Position numbers and translations under genes: made by a program
Assembly (NCBI RefSeq): GCF_900110645.1
Contig: NZ_FOFB01000012.1
Location: forward strand, 124,001-188,000
DNA: 64,000 nucleotides
Source of the DNA: Neolewinella agarilytica
GTDB taxonomy: Bacteria; Bacteroidota; Bacteroidia; Chitinophagales; Saprospiraceae
Direction of reading: 5' to 3'
The notes under the pieces: model-generated
What the model was told of the DNA's origin: nothing
The model's database searches: none
What the model saw: the letters and a program-made list of their open reading frames with translations, nothing else
Part shown: positions 54,564 to 62,394 of the stretch, piece after piece
Layout of the letters: the number at the start of each line of letters is the position of its first letter
Numbering within the stretch: position 1 is the stretch's first letter

Positions 54564-55772
54564 ATGAAATATCTATCCCTTTTAATCCTGGTCATCTCCA
54601 TCTCCTCCTCGCTGTACGCTCAGGGCGCTGAACCCGAAAAAGTAAGCGAAGAAAGTGTTGAGGAAAAGGCCATGCCGGACCTCGGAATCAAACACAGCAC
54701 CCGCGCCCGCGCCCCCAAACCTAGCCCGGTGAAGGGAGCTCCGGATGTATACCTAACTACTATCAATGGCACGCGGACGTTCACCAACGCTAAAGGTGAA
54801 GAATTCCCCGAGCTAACAAAAATCGGCCCTTTCAAGATGGTGAGTAATTTCCGGGGAGGCTACTGGTATTTACAGCCGGATTATTCAACTACCTACCTGT
54901 TCGACGTGCGCCTCAAGCAACTGGTTCACCCTACACCCGTAACAAAATATGACGTCTTACCCAACGATCAGTTGATTTTCATGGCGGAAAACAATACTTA
55001 CTGGTCCGATCCCCAAAGCCGCCAGGTGTCTTTATCACCCTACGCGGACCTAAGGGCTTACAAATATCCGGAGCGGGCCGGCGGACTACTTTACGTCGCC
55101 AAAGACAGCTTGTACGGTTTGATCGACGGAGATCAAATTGAACTATTGCCCTTCAGGTACCAGAATATTTATCCTTGCCCCTACGAGACCCCCGCCTTTC
55201 AGGTGGAGGCTACGGATGGCACCCAAGGCATTTACGTACCCGGTAAAGGGATGGTGCTGGAAGGAGCGCTGGAGATTAGTGCCCGCGACCGTGAGACCTA
55301 CTTCATGGTTAAAATGAAACAGCCCGACGGCAGCGCTCTCACCGGAGTATACTCTTGGATGGGGGAGGAAATCGTCGCCCCACAGTTTACGTACACACGT
55401 GGGGTGAAAACGCTGGCTTTTGTAGGCCGAAAACCAGGTCAGAATCTATCCTATCTGTATGACCTGAAGGGCGAACTACTCAGCGAAGAAGGATTTGCCC
55501 AGGTCTACCCCCTCAGCGCCCGCTTCGTCCGGGTAAAGAGCCTTGAATCCTATACCGAAGAAAATATCCTTCGGTGGATGAAAGGAGAGGAAGCCCTCCC
55601 CACGCAGGAGATCAAATACGCCCTCTTCGACTTGAACGCAGGCAAGCGCGTAACGGGCTATCTGTACGAAGGAATTACACCCCAGCGGGGAAAGGACGGT
55701 TTCATCGCCCGGCGCGATGGCCTCTCCGGGCCATTAAGCAACACCGGGGTGGAACTACCAGGTTGGAAGTAA
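54564..55772 (+). CDS. Secreted WG-repeat-like protein
   Basis: A 402-aa protein. The ATG at 54564 gives the signal peptide MKYLSLLILVISISSSLYAQ; an ATG nine codons upstream is also in frame. The mature protein has repeated W/G-rich beta units (GGLLYVAKDSLYGLIDGDQI, GVYSWMGEEIVAPQFTY, YLYDLKGELLSEEGFAQVYP) typical of WG-repeat proteins. Similar in style to the preceding gene and likely paralogous or co-functional. Function unknown. Confidence 0.72.
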   Translation: MKYLSLLILVISISSSLYAQGAEPEKVSEESVEEKAMPDLGIKHSTRARAPKPSPVKGAPDVYLTTINGTRTFTNAKGEEFPELTKIGPFKMVSNFRGGYWYLQPDYSTTYLFDVRLKQLVHPTPVTKYDVLPNDQLIFMAENNTYWSDPQSRQVSLSPYADLRAYKYPERAGGLLYVAKDSLYGLIDGDQIELLPFRYQNIYPCPYETPAFQVEATDGTQGIYVPGKGMVLEGALEISARDRETYFMVKMKQPDGSALTGVYSWMGEEIVAPQFTYTRGVKTLAFVGRKPGQNLSYLYDLKGELLSEEGFAQVYPLSARFVRVKSLESYTEENILRWMKGEEALPTQEIKYALFDLNAGKRVTGYLYEGITPQRGKDGFIARRDGLSGPLSNTGVELPGWK

Positions 55773-55869
55773 ACACGTAAATAGTTTGCAATTGGTCAGT
55801 TTCAGATAAATCTGATCTTAATCTTCTAAATACAGTATCTTACTTTCATTTAGCCTTAAACACCCAACC

Positions 55870-58800
55870 GTGAAACCCTTTCTCTACTTCCTCCTTTCCC
55901 TACTCACCATTGGCACCCTCCAGACCCAATCTCTGCCTCAGCCCTGCTCTCTACAAGCCCGCATGGCCCGCTCCATTTGTTTTGACCCTCCGGGCTGCCG
56001 GGGACTAAGCCCCACCGATATTACCGGAAGCACCCCGCCCTACACCTACCTCTGGGATAATGGGCACACCGGTACCTCCATTACCTACTTCGGCGCCCAG
56101 GCTACCCAGGCCATTTGTCATTCGGTGACAATAACCGACGCGTCGGGTTGCAGCGTCGTTTTGAGTGACTCGCTGAGCGGCGAAACCCTCCTACTTGATA
56201 TCACCCCCGATACCATCCACTACGGCAGCCAAACCGTTAACACCGACCTGAGCGCCAACGATTCAACCGGCCTAACCGACTTTCTCATCACCCAACCTCC
56301 TGCTTACGGCGAGCTGACCATCAACGCGGAAGGCATAGCAACTTATACCCCGGACGATACCTGGTGCGGCGTCGATTACTTCCGCTACCAGGCCCTGGTC
56401 GACTGCAGGTACACCCCGCCGGCCACCTGCGTCCTGAAAAGAACGGACTGCTCCGGCGTGCTGACGTTCAGCGATGACTGCAACGGTGCCTGCACTGGCA
56501 GCGCGTTTTTTTATGATGGGCAAGAACTACCCACTCCCCTAACGTACGCCTGGTCAACCGGGGCTACGACAGACACCATCCGTAACCTCTGTGCGGGTCA
56601 ATACGGGCTGACGGTGACCGACGCCTCCGGCCAAACTCACCCCCATACCTTCAACGTTCAGGCGGCTTCCATCGACCTGTCAATCGCAGGCCCCACGGGC
56701 TTCTGTCTGAACGAGAGGGTCCAACTTCGCGGCGAAGTGGAACTCAACGGAGGAAACACTACCCCCGTCAACTACAACTGGTCGCTGCCCGGATCCAACT
56801 TTAGCCTGGCGGGCCCGGAGCTTACCCTTTCCGGCGGTGGTCCGCGAAGCCGGACTTACCGGTTGGAAGCCGTTACCCAGGGAGGTTGCGTAGATTCGGC
56901 TTTCCACGACATCACCTTCCACCCCCAGCCGAGCGTAGAAAGCCTATCCAGTCACGAGCTGGCGTACGCTCCGAACACCCTGGTCCTGGAACCGGAATTC
57001 GAAAGTGGAACACCTCCTTATCAGTTCCTGTGGACTGGCCCCAATGGCATGTATTCCGACCTGCCCAATCTCGTCTGGCCCGACGTTTCATCGTACTACG
57101 ACGGAAGGATCACCCTACTCATCACCGACAGTAACGGTTGCCGTGGCGGCAGAAGCCGAACTTATGCCTTCCCCGATTCCCTCGACAACAACACCCGGAT
57201 AGGAATCTACCAACCGGACCACCCGATCTGCCGGGGCAGCGAACTGTATTTGCGCTTCGGCATCTTCAACAACGTCCTGGCCCGACGTAACCTGGACTCC
57301 GTTCGCTGGACGGGTCCGAACGGCTTTTCGACAAACGAGGAAGAATTTACGCTGGAAAATTTGCAGCCGGAAAACGCCGGAAAATATCGGCTTACAGCTC
57401 ATTTAGGCCCGTACGTTCTAACCGACTCCATGCAATTGGAGGTATCCGCCAACGAGGCGTCCATCGTCAGTACAGAACTGATACCTCTGACCTCCTGCAC
57501 CACCCCAACCGGCGGAACCTTCACCATCAACCTGGACGCCCCCGGCCCATTTCGGAGTAGTATCTGGGCCACCGGCGGCAGTTCCGTAACCGCAGAAGAA
57601 TCACCGGTAATTCACGAAAATTTACGCAGCAGTTACGGAAGCCGAGAGGTAGAGATCCGTACCGGCTACGACGACCAATGCTATATCCATACCCGGATTC
57701 CGGAAACCATCGGCCCGGTGACAACTACCTTCAATGTGACACCGGCAGACTGTACCGATGAGGGCGGCTCGGTCACCCTCGTCGTCGACCCACCAGCCGA
57801 CCGGGTGCTGTGGTCCATTACCGGGAGCAACAGCTCCTGGGATTCCACTTTCACAATAGATAACGTCCCGCCGGGATGGCACAGTGCCAGCAGGATCGAA
57901 CGACCCCAGGGCTGCACCCTGTTCAACCTACCGTTCTACGTGCCACCGGCGGTTGCCTTTAACGTCGTGGTCAACGCCCGGCCCGACTGCGACAACGCCA
58001 CTGGCGAACTCGAAGTAATGGTGGAGCAACCCGCAACGGGTTCTTACAGCGTGGCCTGGAGCGACGGGGCGGAAGGCCCCGTCAACGCCAACTTATCTAC
58101 GGGCTGGTATTCCGTTACCGTTACGGACGACGAGGGTTGCGAAAGCCACCAGAATTTCTACCTGCCCGCTACGGAACCATGCCTGTCCACCATATCCGGC
58201 TACGCTTATCTGAATACCGATTGTGTCTGCGCAGCAGACAGCAACTATTTCCCCCTGTCCGGCATCGAGATCTGCGCCACCTCCACCGACTACACCCAGT
58301 GTACCTACACCAACCATGCAGGGGCTTATACGCTGGTACTCCCCGAGACGGGCGTTTTTGAGATCACCTCCGATGCGCTCAGCGAGGATTATCTGACGGA
58401 AAATTGTTCCCCCGGTACAGTAAACATCTCCACTCTCGGTCAGCAGGTTTCCGTTCCGGCTATCTACTACTGCGGGGCCCCGGTGTACGACGCCGCAGTA
58501 GCGATCAACTGCAGTACTCCCCGCCCAGGCTTCGAGCAAACCAGCACCATACGGCTCCGAAATAACGGGGTGCTGCCGTTTGATACTGTTTACCTAAACG
58601 CCACCATTAGTCCGCTGATCGACGTGAATTACATCTCTCCCCAGCCCGCTTCCTTTGACCCCGTGACGAACGAGATTACCTGGCTGTCCCGCACGAGCCT
58701 TAGTCACCAGGCATACCTCAATTTCAAGGTAAGGGGTACGGTAATCGGGGAGCTCGGCGAAGAGGCTGTCAGTAGCGTCAGTCTCTCGCTCAACGAAATG

Positions 58801-59562
58801 GAGACGGTCTACAACAACAACGAAGCTGCCTGCCATTCCGTCATCGTAGGCTCCTACGACCCAAACGACAAGCAGGTCTTCCCGAACGGAGTAGGGGAGA
58901 GCGGAACCCTCGCCCCGGCCGACTCCCTGCTGAACTACACCATCCGCTTCCAGAATACCGGAACGGATACTGCCTTCACCGTCATCGTCCGTGATACCCT
59001 TGACCGGGAGACCTTCGATCTGAACAGCTTTCGGTTCACCGCAAGTTCTCATCCGGTTACCATAAACATCGAACAGAAGAACATTCTTGTGTTCTCCTTC
59101 TTCAACATTCTGCTACCCGATTCCACCACGTCCCTGGCGGGAAGCAACGGCTACGTCCGGTTTGATATCGAACTCAGCCCCGACCTGGCTCCGGGTACTC
59201 CTATCGAAAATTCGGCAGCTATTTACTTCGATTACAATGAGCCCATCATTACCAATACAACGATGAATGTACTGACCGCTACCCGAAACCCGGATGCGCT
59301 GGCATTGCAATTCTCGGTATTCCCCAATCCGGGCCGGCAAGACCTTAACCTGACCGCCGAGTTGGAGGAATACTCGGAGCGGATTGTTGTGGACCTTTAC
59401 GACCTCCAGGGACGCCGCGTACTACAAAAGCAATGGGCTGGCGGGTTTTCGCCCGGTCCGTTAATGCTCGCCTTGCCTGTGCCTGAGTTAAGTACAGGAA
59501 CCTACTTTATTCAGCTAAGTACGAATAACCGGACGGGGGTTAGTAAGTGGACTAAGTGGTGA
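55870..59562 (+). CDS. Large secreted adhesin-like protein with DUF7619-type domain and T9SS tail
   Basis: A 1230-aa secreted protein starting at GTG 55870 (KPFLYFLLSLLTIGTLQTQ, signal peptide). The body has Cys-rich and SprB-like repeats (SPTDITGSTPPYTYLWDNGH, PLTYAWSTGATTDTIRNLC, YSVAWSDGAEGPVN), then a carboxypeptidase-like fold at about 770. Residues about 985-1150 form a C-terminal domain with VGSYDPNDKQVFPNG and NYTIRFQNTGTDTAFTV, common in Bacteroidota adhesins just before the sorting tail. The tail reads FSVFPNPGRQDLNL and ends in GVSKWTKW. It should be exported by T9SS and act in adhesion or gliding (inference). Confidence 0.85.
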   Translation: MKPFLYFLLSLLTIGTLQTQSLPQPCSLQARMARSICFDPPGCRGLSPTDITGSTPPYTYLWDNGHTGTSITYFGAQATQAICHSVTITDASGCSVVLSDSLSGETLLLDITPDTIHYGSQTVNTDLSANDSTGLTDFLITQPPAYGELTINAEGIATYTPDDTWCGVDYFRYQALVDCRYTPPATCVLKRTDCSGVLTFSDDCNGACTGSAFFYDGQELPTPLTYAWSTGATTDTIRNLCAGQYGLTVTDASGQTHPHTFNVQAASIDLSIAGPTGFCLNERVQLRGEVELNGGNTTPVNYNWSLPGSNFSLAGPELTLSGGGPRSRTYRLEAVTQGGCVDSAFHDITFHPQPSVESLSSHELAYAPNTLVLEPEFESGTPPYQFLWTGPNGMYSDLPNLVWPDVSSYYDGRITLLITDSNGCRGGRSRTYAFPDSLDNNTRIGIYQPDHPICRGSELYLRFGIFNNVLARRNLDSVRWTGPNGFSTNEEEFTLENLQPENAGKYRLTAHLGPYVLTDSMQLEVSANEASIVSTELIPLTSCTTPTGGTFTINLDAPGPFRSSIWATGGSSVTAEESPVIHENLRSSYGSREVEIRTGYDDQCYIHTRIPETIGPVTTTFNVTPADCTDEGGSVTLVVDPPADRVLWSITGSNSSWDSTFTIDNVPPGWHSASRIERPQGCTLFNLPFYVPPAVAFNVVVNARPDCDNATGELEVMVEQPATGSYSVAWSDGAEGPVNANLSTGWYSVTVTDDEGCESHQNFYLPATEPCLSTISGYAYLNTDCVCAADSNYFPLSGIEICATSTDYTQCTYTNHAGAYTLVLPETGVFEITSDALSEDYLTENCSPGTVNISTLGQQVSVPAIYYCGAPVYDAAVAINCSTPRPGFEQTSTIRLRNNGVLPFDTVYLNATISPLIDVNYISPQPASFDPVTNEITWLSRTSLSHQAYLNFKVRGTVIGELGEEAVSSVSLSLNEMETVYNNNEAACHSVIVGSYDPNDKQVFPNGVGESGTLAPADSLLNYTIRFQNTGTDTAFTVIVRDTLDRETFDLNSFRFTASSHPVTINIEQKNILVFSFFNILLPDSTTSLAGSNGYVRFDIELSPDLAPGTPIENSAAIYFDYNEPIITNTTMNVLTATRNPDALALQFSVFPNPGRQDLNLTAELEEYSERIVVDLYDLQGRRVLQKQWAGGFSPGPLMLALPVPELSTGTYFIQLSTNNRTGVSKWTKW

Positions 59563-59884
59563 AAATCTTCCTGTCCTTAGTACCCAGTCGAGGAATCCAC
59601 TTGCGCCACTACTTGAGTAATTTAGAACTCAACCAGTACTCAATCAATTGCCTGAGCTTCGGTCAACCTCCCGAAGGCGAGCTACACAAAGGTATGACTG
59701 GGTTACCAACTGGTCATTATGCTAAACCAATCATCACATAGAGAGTAGGGGAGTAGTCAACCGGTCAACAAGTTCTTCATGCTCACAATACACGTCGGAA
59801 TCTCAATTGTAGGACAGGTTCCGACGTAGAAAACGTCAATTTCCAAGGCCGTTAAAGTTTCGACGCGAGAAGGGTAAGAGGATT
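59563..59884. other. Intergenic stretch with an operator-like dyad
   Basis: About 320 nt, no gene. It contains the dyad at 59792-59827, which also occurs before the AAA/nuclease gene at 61.8 kb. Confidence 0.5.
59792..59827 (-). promoter_or_regulatory. Orphan copy of the ACGTCGGAA dyad
   Basis: ACGTCGGAA (59792-59800) and TTCCGACGT (59819-59827), 9-bp perfect arms, 18-nt spacer. It is preceded by CACAATA, as in the 61844-61880 copy (CACAATATACGTCGGAATC), so the similarity extends beyond the arms. No gene starts here, so it may be a relic of a duplicated gene start or a second binding site. Confidence 0.6.
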
Positions 59885-60043
59885 TTATGTTGCTTCGCCT
59901 ACTGAATTCCTCTCCCACATCACCACCAACAACCGAGCAAAATGTGGCAGCCCCCGGGTAACCGTGGCTTTGACTACTCCTCCATTCTTAAACCCAGCCA
60001 GCTTAGCTACCTCATTGTAATCCAGCCCCTTAGCCTTCATCAT
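59885..60043 (-). CDS. Small protein, second gene of a two-gene cassette
   Basis: A 52-aa protein from the ATG at 60043 (MMKAKGLDYNEVAKLAGFKN); the longer upstream frame runs inside the next gene. The segment DYNEVAKLAGFKNGGVVKAT looks like a helix-turn-helix-type pair of helices, so DNA binding is possible. Its start overlaps the stop of the gene at 60030-60359 by 14 nt, so the two are coupled. Such tight small pairs are often toxin-antitoxin modules; nothing here proves it. Confidence 0.5.
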   Translation of the reverse strand: MMKAKGLDYNEVAKLAGFKNGGVVKATVTRGLPHFARLLVVMWERNSVGEAT

Positions 60044-60359
60044 CACCCGAAACCGCCGCCAGGCAGCCACGCAGCGAATCCCGCCGAATCTTCCCCGCCA
60101 TAATCGACTGAAAGTGCTCCCAGTGCCAATCCTCGATCTCTCCTGCCTCATAGCTCATCCGGACAAACTCCAGCGTAACCTCCAGCTCCGAAAACGAAGG
60201 ATTCTGTTCCTTTATCCACTCACGTGTCCCCAGCACCCCGAAGTTGAAGAAACTGGCCGCAATCTCCATCCGCTTACTCCCGGGGAAACCAGCGTAGATT
60301 TTCACCTGCAGCGCCGCCGCTTCTTCCGTTACGTTTTCCATTTTGCCCCAATACTCCAT
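60030..60359 (-). CDS. Small helical protein, first gene of a two-gene cassette
   Basis: A 109-aa protein on the minus strand (MEYWGKMENVTEEAAALQVK); an internal ATG six codons later is also possible. It is mostly helical and acidic, with ELEVTLEFVRMSYEAGEIED in the centre. No family is recognised. It overlaps the downstream 52-aa gene and starts 30 nt after the end of the AAA/nuclease gene, so the three may share a transcript. Confidence 0.55.
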   Translation of the reverse strand: MEYWGKMENVTEEAAALQVKIYAGFPGSKRMEIAASFFNFGVLGTREWIKEQNPSFSELEVTLEFVRMSYEAGEIEDWHWEHFQSIMAGKIRRDSLRGCLAAVSGDDEG

Positions 60360-60389
60360 ACAGGTAATTTTATCTTTGAGTATAGTCAG

Positions 60390-61832
60390 TTACGGTCGTC
60401 GAAACAAATCATCCCCTCCCAGAAAATGATCAATCACCCCCTGACTATTCACCGTTTGCTCTCCGCCCTCTGCAGCCAGTAGCACCCAGCTCAACTGCTT
60501 CCGGCTTTTAGTTGCCGCCTGCAACACCCGCCGCTGTTGTTCCAGTCGTTCAAGTGTTCGCTTATCCGGCCGGTAGGGGCCGTCGTAAAACTTCGTCTCT
60601 ATCAGGTTAATGACCCCGTCATTTCGGTCCAGTAATAAATCGATCTGTGCCCCCTCCTGAGCTGCAGTGCTTCCCTGATAAAAGGTAGAAGATTGCGTGT
60701 AAAGCCCCCCAATCCGCAGCGCCTCCTTAATCTGCGGAACGTGCTGTAAGCAAACGGACTCAAAGGCATAACCACACCAACTTTTATATGCCTGATTTTG
60801 ACTTAAGGCCATAAAGCTACCCGCTCCACCATAAGCATTTGGCTCAATAAACCGCAGATAAAAACTCGAGTACTGATCCGTCAACCGGTAGCGCATCCCC
60901 TTTTTCTTCTTCCCGTAAATAGGGTAGGTGCTAATGAACCCGCTCTCGGTCAGTTCGTCCAGTACCCGTGTCAGGTACCCACCGTCCGTGACCTTGGAAT
61001 TACTCAATAACTGTTGGCGGTCATACCCCTGTTGTGTCTTCGCCAGCGCCCGTATCACCTTTACGTGCGACTCCGATTGGTCAAACAAGGCCGGGTATAA
61101 AGCCTGAAATTCATCCCGCAACAAACCATCATCAGAAAAGCAAATCCGGTCAATCGCCTGCGCCGCACTTTCCCCAGCCTCCACTTCCTTGAGGTAATGA
61201 GGAATCCCACCCATAGCCATGTACAGTAGCATTAACTGACGACGGTTCATATTTACGTGACGCGCCTTCAGGTAAGCCTCCGTATCCGCCAAATTAAACG
61301 GGTTAAGCCGTATCCGCCGCGTCACCCGATTGTGCAGCCCACCCTTATCCCGCAGCACCTTCCGGATCATCCAGGAAGCCGCAGAGCCGCAGATCACCAC
61401 CACCACATTGCGCTGCACCGCCCAGCTGTTCCAAAAATAACTCAGGCCCATCAAAAACTTAGCTTTATGCGTAGCCAGCCAGGGAACCTCGTCAAAAAAG
61501 ATCACCCGCTTGCCTTTGCCGTCGTCCGTAGCGTCCAGCGCTTCCGTCAACTGGAAAAAGCCGTCCAGCCAGTCTTTAGGAACCGGCAGCTCCGCACGAT
61601 CAGGAAATGCCCGGCGCAGTTGTTGATGGAAGTTGCGCAGTTGGTCTTTCTTCTCTGCGTATTGTAAACCAGAAATCTCAAAAGCAATTCGCTCTCGATA
61701 CACCGACTGAATCAGAAAAGTCTTGCCCACCCGCCGCCGGCCGATCACCGATACCATCTCGGATTCATCAGACGCCAGCGCTTTTTTAAGCGTCTCGATT
61801 TCATTCTCTCTACCGGTTAGTAAGGTCTTCAT
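60390..61832 (-). CDS. AAA ATPase with C-terminal PD-(D/E)xK nuclease-like domain (DUF234-like)
   Basis: A 480-aa protein from the ATG at 61832 (MKTLLTGRENEIETL); an ATG at 61859 adds nine residues encoded by the operator-like dyad and is less likely. The N-terminal AAA domain has IGRRRVGKTFLI (Walker A) and VIFFDEVPWL (Walker B), with CGSAASWM as sensor. A winged-helix-like middle follows. The C-terminal region (EGAQIDLLLDRNDGVINLIETKFY) has the D-x(n)-E-x-K core of PD-(D/E)xK nucleases, as in archaeal-type ATPase/DUF234 proteins. These are common in Bacteroidota; function is unknown but they may be selfish or defence-related. Confidence 0.82.
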   Translation of the reverse strand: MKTLLTGRENEIETLKKALASDESEMVSVIGRRRVGKTFLIQSVYRERIAFEISGLQYAEKKDQLRNFHQQLRRAFPDRAELPVPKDWLDGFFQLTEALDATDDGKGKRVIFFDEVPWLATHKAKFLMGLSYFWNSWAVQRNVVVVICGSAASWMIRKVLRDKGGLHNRVTRRIRLNPFNLADTEAYLKARHVNMNRRQLMLLYMAMGGIPHYLKEVEAGESAAQAIDRICFSDDGLLRDEFQALYPALFDQSESHVKVIRALAKTQQGYDRQQLLSNSKVTDGGYLTRVLDELTESGFISTYPIYGKKKKGMRYRLTDQYSSFYLRFIEPNAYGGAGSFMALSQNQAYKSWCGYAFESVCLQHVPQIKEALRIGGLYTQSSTFYQGSTAAQEGAQIDLLLDRNDGVINLIETKFYDGPYRPDKRTLERLEQQRRVLQAATKSRKQLSWVLLAAEGGEQTVNSQGVIDHFLGGDDLFRRP

Positions 61833-61843
61833 ATGCACAATAT

Positions 61844-61880
61844 ACGTCGGAATCTTCATTTTTTAGATACATTCCGACGT
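61844..61880 (-). promoter_or_regulatory. Operator-like dyad over the AAA/nuclease gene start
   Basis: ACGTCGGAAT (61844-61853) and ATTCCGACGT (61871-61880), 10-bp perfect arms with a 17-nt spacer, lie just upstream of the preferred ATG (61832) and include the alternative ATG at 61859. Autoregulation or translational control is likely. The second copy lies at 59792-59827. Confidence 0.65.
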
Positions 61881-62162
61881 GTAAAGTGCGGTTTTTTGCC
61901 GCCTATAATTAAGTTTATGATCAGCAATCAACTTCCCACACCAATTACCGCCCCATACAACTCAAAACAAGCTCAATTGCTCCCCATCCTGCTCCTTTTC
62001 CGGCTTAACTCAACCATCCAGCCGCCGACCGCCATAACGGTAGGGTTCCCGATTCTCCTTGTCTAGTAAACCCTGGAAGTCCGGTAAATCGATCATGAGA
62101 GACCTTATCGATCTGTACGGTGAGCGTATTACCAAGCACCTCCCAAGCGCTTAAAAAAGCGC

Positions 62163-62224
62163 GCCCGTAGTCTCCGCTCAAGTCTCTGGCCCTAGGGCCA
62201 GAGACTTGAGCGGAGACTACGGGC
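62163..62224. repeat. Perfect 62-bp palindrome
   Basis: 31-bp arms with no spacer: GCCCGTAGTCTCCGCTCAAG begins the left arm, which ends in GGCCCT; the centre reads GGCCCTAGGGCC. Every base of the right arm pairs. Such a structure would extrude as a cruciform, or form a very stable RNA hairpin in either direction, and long perfect palindromes are usually unstable in bacteria. It may be a two-way transcription terminator, a protein target or a recent inverted duplication. Confidence 0.9.
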
Positions 62225-62361
62225 TTCGGAAGGCTTCGCCTTCCTCAGGTATTAATTAACCCAGACACACTTAATTGAACTATCCCAGCTAAAAAAAGGC
62301 TATTTAGGAATTGTTGACCTCATACAACCATGGCTGCCAGGCTGTACCTTCACCCTCTTAT

Positions 62362-62369
62362 TACCTTTG
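62362..62369 (+). promoter_or_regulatory. -7 box before the secreted lipase-type gene
   Basis: TACCTTTG matches TAnnTTTG, 25 nt before the ATG at 62395. No clear -33 box is seen. Confidence 0.45.
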
Positions 62370-62394
62370 TGCAATCACCTACGGATACTTCCCT

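Larger units (their letters stand above)
61881..62394. other. Intergenic stretch with large palindromes
   Basis: About 510 nt between divergent genes. It holds the 62-bp palindrome (62163-62224), a GCGC/GCGC hairpin with an A-rich loop just before it, and GGAAGGC-TTC-GCCTTCC just after it (62228-62244). No gene seen. Confidence 0.5.
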
